Origin: an uncultured Collinsella sp.
GTDB lineage: Bacteria; Actinomycetota; Coriobacteriia; Coriobacteriales; Coriobacteriaceae
Length of the DNA stretch: 6,492 nt
Assembly (NCBI GenBank): GCA_900551655.1
Contig: URWM01000088.1
Span: forward strand, 1-6,492
Direction: 5' to 3'
Shown: piece by piece, positions 4,326-6,492 of the stretch
Layout: the number at the start of each line of letters is the position of its first letter
How positions within the stretch are numbered: the first letter of the stretch is position 1
Position numbers and translations under genes: made by a program
Notes under the pieces: model-generated
What the model saw: only the letters and a program-made list of their open reading frames with translations
Database searches by the model: none
What the model was told of the DNA's origin: nothing

Positions 4326-6492
4326 ATGAACCTCCGCTCATCTCTCGCCTGCACCTCGAGCGATATCGCCCGCTGGGGACTGCGCTCTGTCCTCAAACGC
4401 CAGGGTGGCGTGCTTCCCGGCCGCATCGCCATGAAGATCGACCCCGAGCTGCTAAGCGACCTCGCGAGCCTGGTCGACCGCAGCGTGGCAATCACCGGCA
4501 CCAACGGTAAGACCACCACCTCCAACCTCATCGCCGACGCCGTTGCCGCCAGCGGCGCCACCGTGGTGTGCAACCGTGCCGGCAACAATATGGAGCCTGG
4601 TGTGGTGGGTGCACTGCTCGAGGCGCGCAGCGGCCTTAGGCACACCAGCAGCGGCAAGCGCGTGGGCGTTTTTGAGTGTGACGAGCTCTACACCGTACGC
4701 GTTCTGCCCAAGCTCAAGCCGACGTACTTTGTGCTGCTCAACCTGTTCCGCGACCAGCTAGACCGCTACGGCGAGATCGACCATACCCAAGACGTCATCG
4801 CCCATGCATTGGAGCTCTCTCCGGCAACAACGCTCATCTACAACGCAGACGACCCGCTGTGTGCCGCAATCGCCGCGCGCGTTCCCAATGCAAGCATCGC
4901 CTTTGGCATCGACGGCGCCACGGGCACCGAGTCCGATCGCATTAGCGACTCGCGTTTTTGCTCGCAGTGCAATGCGCCGTTGGAGTACGACTATGTGCAG
5001 TACGGCCAGCTTGGCGCATACCATTGCCCCTCGTGCGGCTGGGCCCGCCCTGGGCTGGTCCGTCGCGTGACGGGCGTGGAGCTCGGCTGCGACGGTTACG
5101 GCTTTGACCTGGTCTTTGGACCCGATACCGACGCACCCGCAACGCACATCGTCACGCGCTACAACGGCCTGTACATGGTCTACAACGTAGCCGCAGCCTT
5201 CTTCGCCGCCCACGAGCTGGGCGTGGACGCAGCGCATCTGCAGCCCACGCTCGATGCCTACGTCCCCGCCGGCGGGCGTATGGGCCGCTGGGAGATCGCC
5301 GGCCGTACCGTCGAGGCAAACCTGGCCAAGAATCCCGTAGGCTTCGATCGACAAATCCAGTCCATCAAGACGGCAGGCGGCAGACTCTGCGCTTTCTTCC
5401 TCAACGACAATGACGCCGACGGCCACGATGTATCGTGGATCTACGACGTCGACTTTGAGCGCATCGCCGACACAACGGGGCTTGTCGCCTTTGCCGGCGG
5501 CACGCGCGCACACGACATGCAGGTACGCCTCAAGTACGCCGGCATCGATGCCACGATTATCTCGAATATCGAGCAGGCGATCGGTGCCGTTGCGGATGAA
5601 GCCGCCGGCGACACTTTCTATGCCGTCGCCAACTACACGGCCTTTCCGCCGCTAGTCAAGGAGCTCGACGGGCTCAAAGGCACCGATGCGGCTACGGTTG
5701 CCGCCCACGCCGCAACGTGCGCCGATGGCAGCGCCGTCCCCGTCGGCGTCGCGCCGGTCGAGCTCTCGCGCCCGCTGCGCATCGTATACCTGTATCCCGA
5801 TGCCCTCAACCTCTACGGCGACGGCGGCAATGTTATCGCGCTCGAGCGCCGCTGCGCCTGGCGTGGCATTCCCGTGCGTGTGGACGAGGTCCGTATGGGC
5901 GAAACGCTTGATTTGACCGATGCCGATATCGTCATGATGGGCGGTGGCTCCGACCGCGACCAGCTGGCGGTCGCACATGAACTGCTCGCCCAAAAAGACA
6001 AGGTCGCATCCTATGTTGAGGATGGCGGCTCGCTGCTCGCCATCTGTGGCAGCTATCAGCTGCTCGGCCGTTCGTACTATATGGGCGAGGATCGCATTGA
6101 GGGTCTGGGGGTCATTGCCGCCGAAACCGTACGCGGCTCCGACCGCCTGATCGGCAACGTAGCCGTCAAAACCGATCTGGCACCCGAGCCCTTTGTGGGA
6201 TTTGAGAACCATGGCGGCCGCACGCTTTTGGACGCCGATGCCACGCCGCTCGGAACGTCCGTCGTCACGGGCACCGGCAACAACGGCGATGATGGTCTTG
6301 AGGGCCTCATCTACAAGGGCGTCATCGGCACGTACCTGCACGGACCGGCACTGCCCAAGAACCCCGAACTCGCCGACTGGCTCATTACCCACGCCCTCGA
6401 GCGCCGTGGCGACGCGCAGGCCACAGCCCTGCTGCCGCTCAAGCCCCTCGACGACACCTACGAGCGCGCCGCCCACGACGCAGCCATGAAGC
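4326..6492 (+). CDS. murT-gatD: MurT-GatD fusion: single-chain lipid II isoglutaminyl synthase (3' end missing)
   Basis: Lipid II isoglutaminyl synthase uses ATP and glutamine to amidate the alpha-carboxyl of D-glutamate in the lipid II stem peptide, giving D-isoglutamine. It acts at the inner face of the membrane. Staphylococcus aureus makes it as two proteins, MurT and GatD; here 722 codons run open without a stop. The MurT half (about 1-455) shows the Mur-ligase ATP loop GTNGKTTT (58-65), NLFRDQLDRYGEID (139-152), a zinc ribbon with C212, C215, C234 and C237, ANLAKNP (331-337), and DVSWIYD (368-374) in the MurT C-terminal (DUF1727-type) domain. An Ala/Gly/Val linker (about 455-482) joins the GatD half (about 484-722), which has NLYGDGGN (495-502), GGGSDRDQ (539-546), nucleophile C574 in AICGSYQLLG, GFENHGGRT (625-633) and H672 in TYLHGP. 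The linker holds no ATG, GTG or TTG, so GatD cannot start separately. Judged by S. aureus GatD, only some 5-20 residues are missing at the right edge. Confidence 0.95.
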   Translation, partial: MNLRSSLACTSSDIARWGLRSVLKRQGGVLPGRIAMKIDPELLSDLASLVDRSVAITGTNGKTTTSNLIADAVAASGATVVCNRAGNNMEPGVVGALLEARSGLRHTSSGKRVGVFECDELYTVRVLPKLKPTYFVLLNLFRDQLDRYGEIDHTQDVIAHALELSPATTLIYNADDPLCAAIAARVPNASIAFGIDGATGTESDRISDSRFCSQCNAPLEYDYVQYGQLGAYHCPSCGWARPGLVRRVTGVELGCDGYGFDLVFGPDTDAPATHIVTRYNGLYMVYNVAAAFFAAHELGVDAAHLQPTLDAYVPAGGRMGRWEIAGRTVEANLAKNPVGFDRQIQSIKTAGGRLCAFFLNDNDADGHDVSWIYDVDFERIADTTGLVAFAGGTRAHDMQVRLKYAGIDATIISNIEQAIGAVADEAAGDTFYAVANYTAFPPLVKELDGLKGTDAATVAAHAATCADGSAVPVGVAPVELSRPLRIVYLYPDALNLYGDGGNVIALERRCAWRGIPVRVDEVRMGETLDLTDADIVMMGGGSDRDQLAVAHELLAQKDKVASYVEDGGSLLAICGSYQLLGRSYYMGEDRIEGLGVIAAETVRGSDRLIGNVAVKTDLAPEPFVGFENHGGRTLLDADATPLGTSVVTGTGNNGDDGLEGLIYKGVIGTYLHGPALPKNPELADWLITHALERRGDAQATALLPLKPLDDTYERAAHDAAMK

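Noticed and set aside
4758..6476. Long minus-strand frames opposite murT-gatD (4758-5513 and 5652-6476)
   Set aside because: Antisense shadows of a strongly conserved coding frame, with no recognisable motifs or start signals.

Overview
The window looks like the end of a draft-assembly contig from a high-GC Gram-positive gut anaerobe. A Coriobacteriia genome, Collinsella-like, is my best guess. That rests on the strongly GC-ending codons, the AGGAGG-type ribosome binding sites, the anaerobe-type alcohol and glycerol dehydrogenases, and the MurT/GatD lipid II amidation proteins. The taxon is an inference, not something read directly. Bases 1-48 are not genomic: they are a Nextera sequencing adapter left on the contig end.

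The left third is read on the minus strand. An iron-dependent alcohol dehydrogenase (437-1660) is followed by a strong intrinsic terminator (370-414) and then by the start of a glycerol dehydrogenase gene, gldA (353 down to 49), cut by the contig end. The two enzymes belong to the same dehydrogenase superfamily and suggest NAD(P)H-balancing alcohol and polyol fermentation. The terminator ends only about 16 bases before the gldA start codon, so gldA is probably reached by read-through.

A 500-base intergenic region (1661-2160) separates this cluster from a divergent plus-strand operon. It holds no convincing gene. It does hold a perfect 9-bp-arm inverted repeat in the dehydrogenase leader, a pair of AAACGTTT palindromes 57 bp apart, and a dense set of GGTGC/GCACC inverted and direct repeats.

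The right two thirds is a plus-strand operon. Two cytosolic, alpha-helical proteins of about 350 residues (2161-3237 and 3237-4280) overlap by one base at TAATG. They can be aligned by eye along most of their length, so they are diverged tandem paralogues of unknown function. After 45 bases comes a 722-codon open frame running off the right edge (4326-6492). It is a single-chain fusion of MurT (Mur-ligase-like) and GatD (glutamine amidotransferase), the two subunits of lipid II isoglutaminyl synthase, which are separate proteins in Staphylococcus aureus. The fusion keeps the ATP-binding loop, the zinc ribbon and all three residues of the amidotransferase triad, one of which comes from the MurT half. 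It has no internal start codon from which GatD could be made separately. The fusion and its linkage to the unknown paralogue pair are the most interesting items here.
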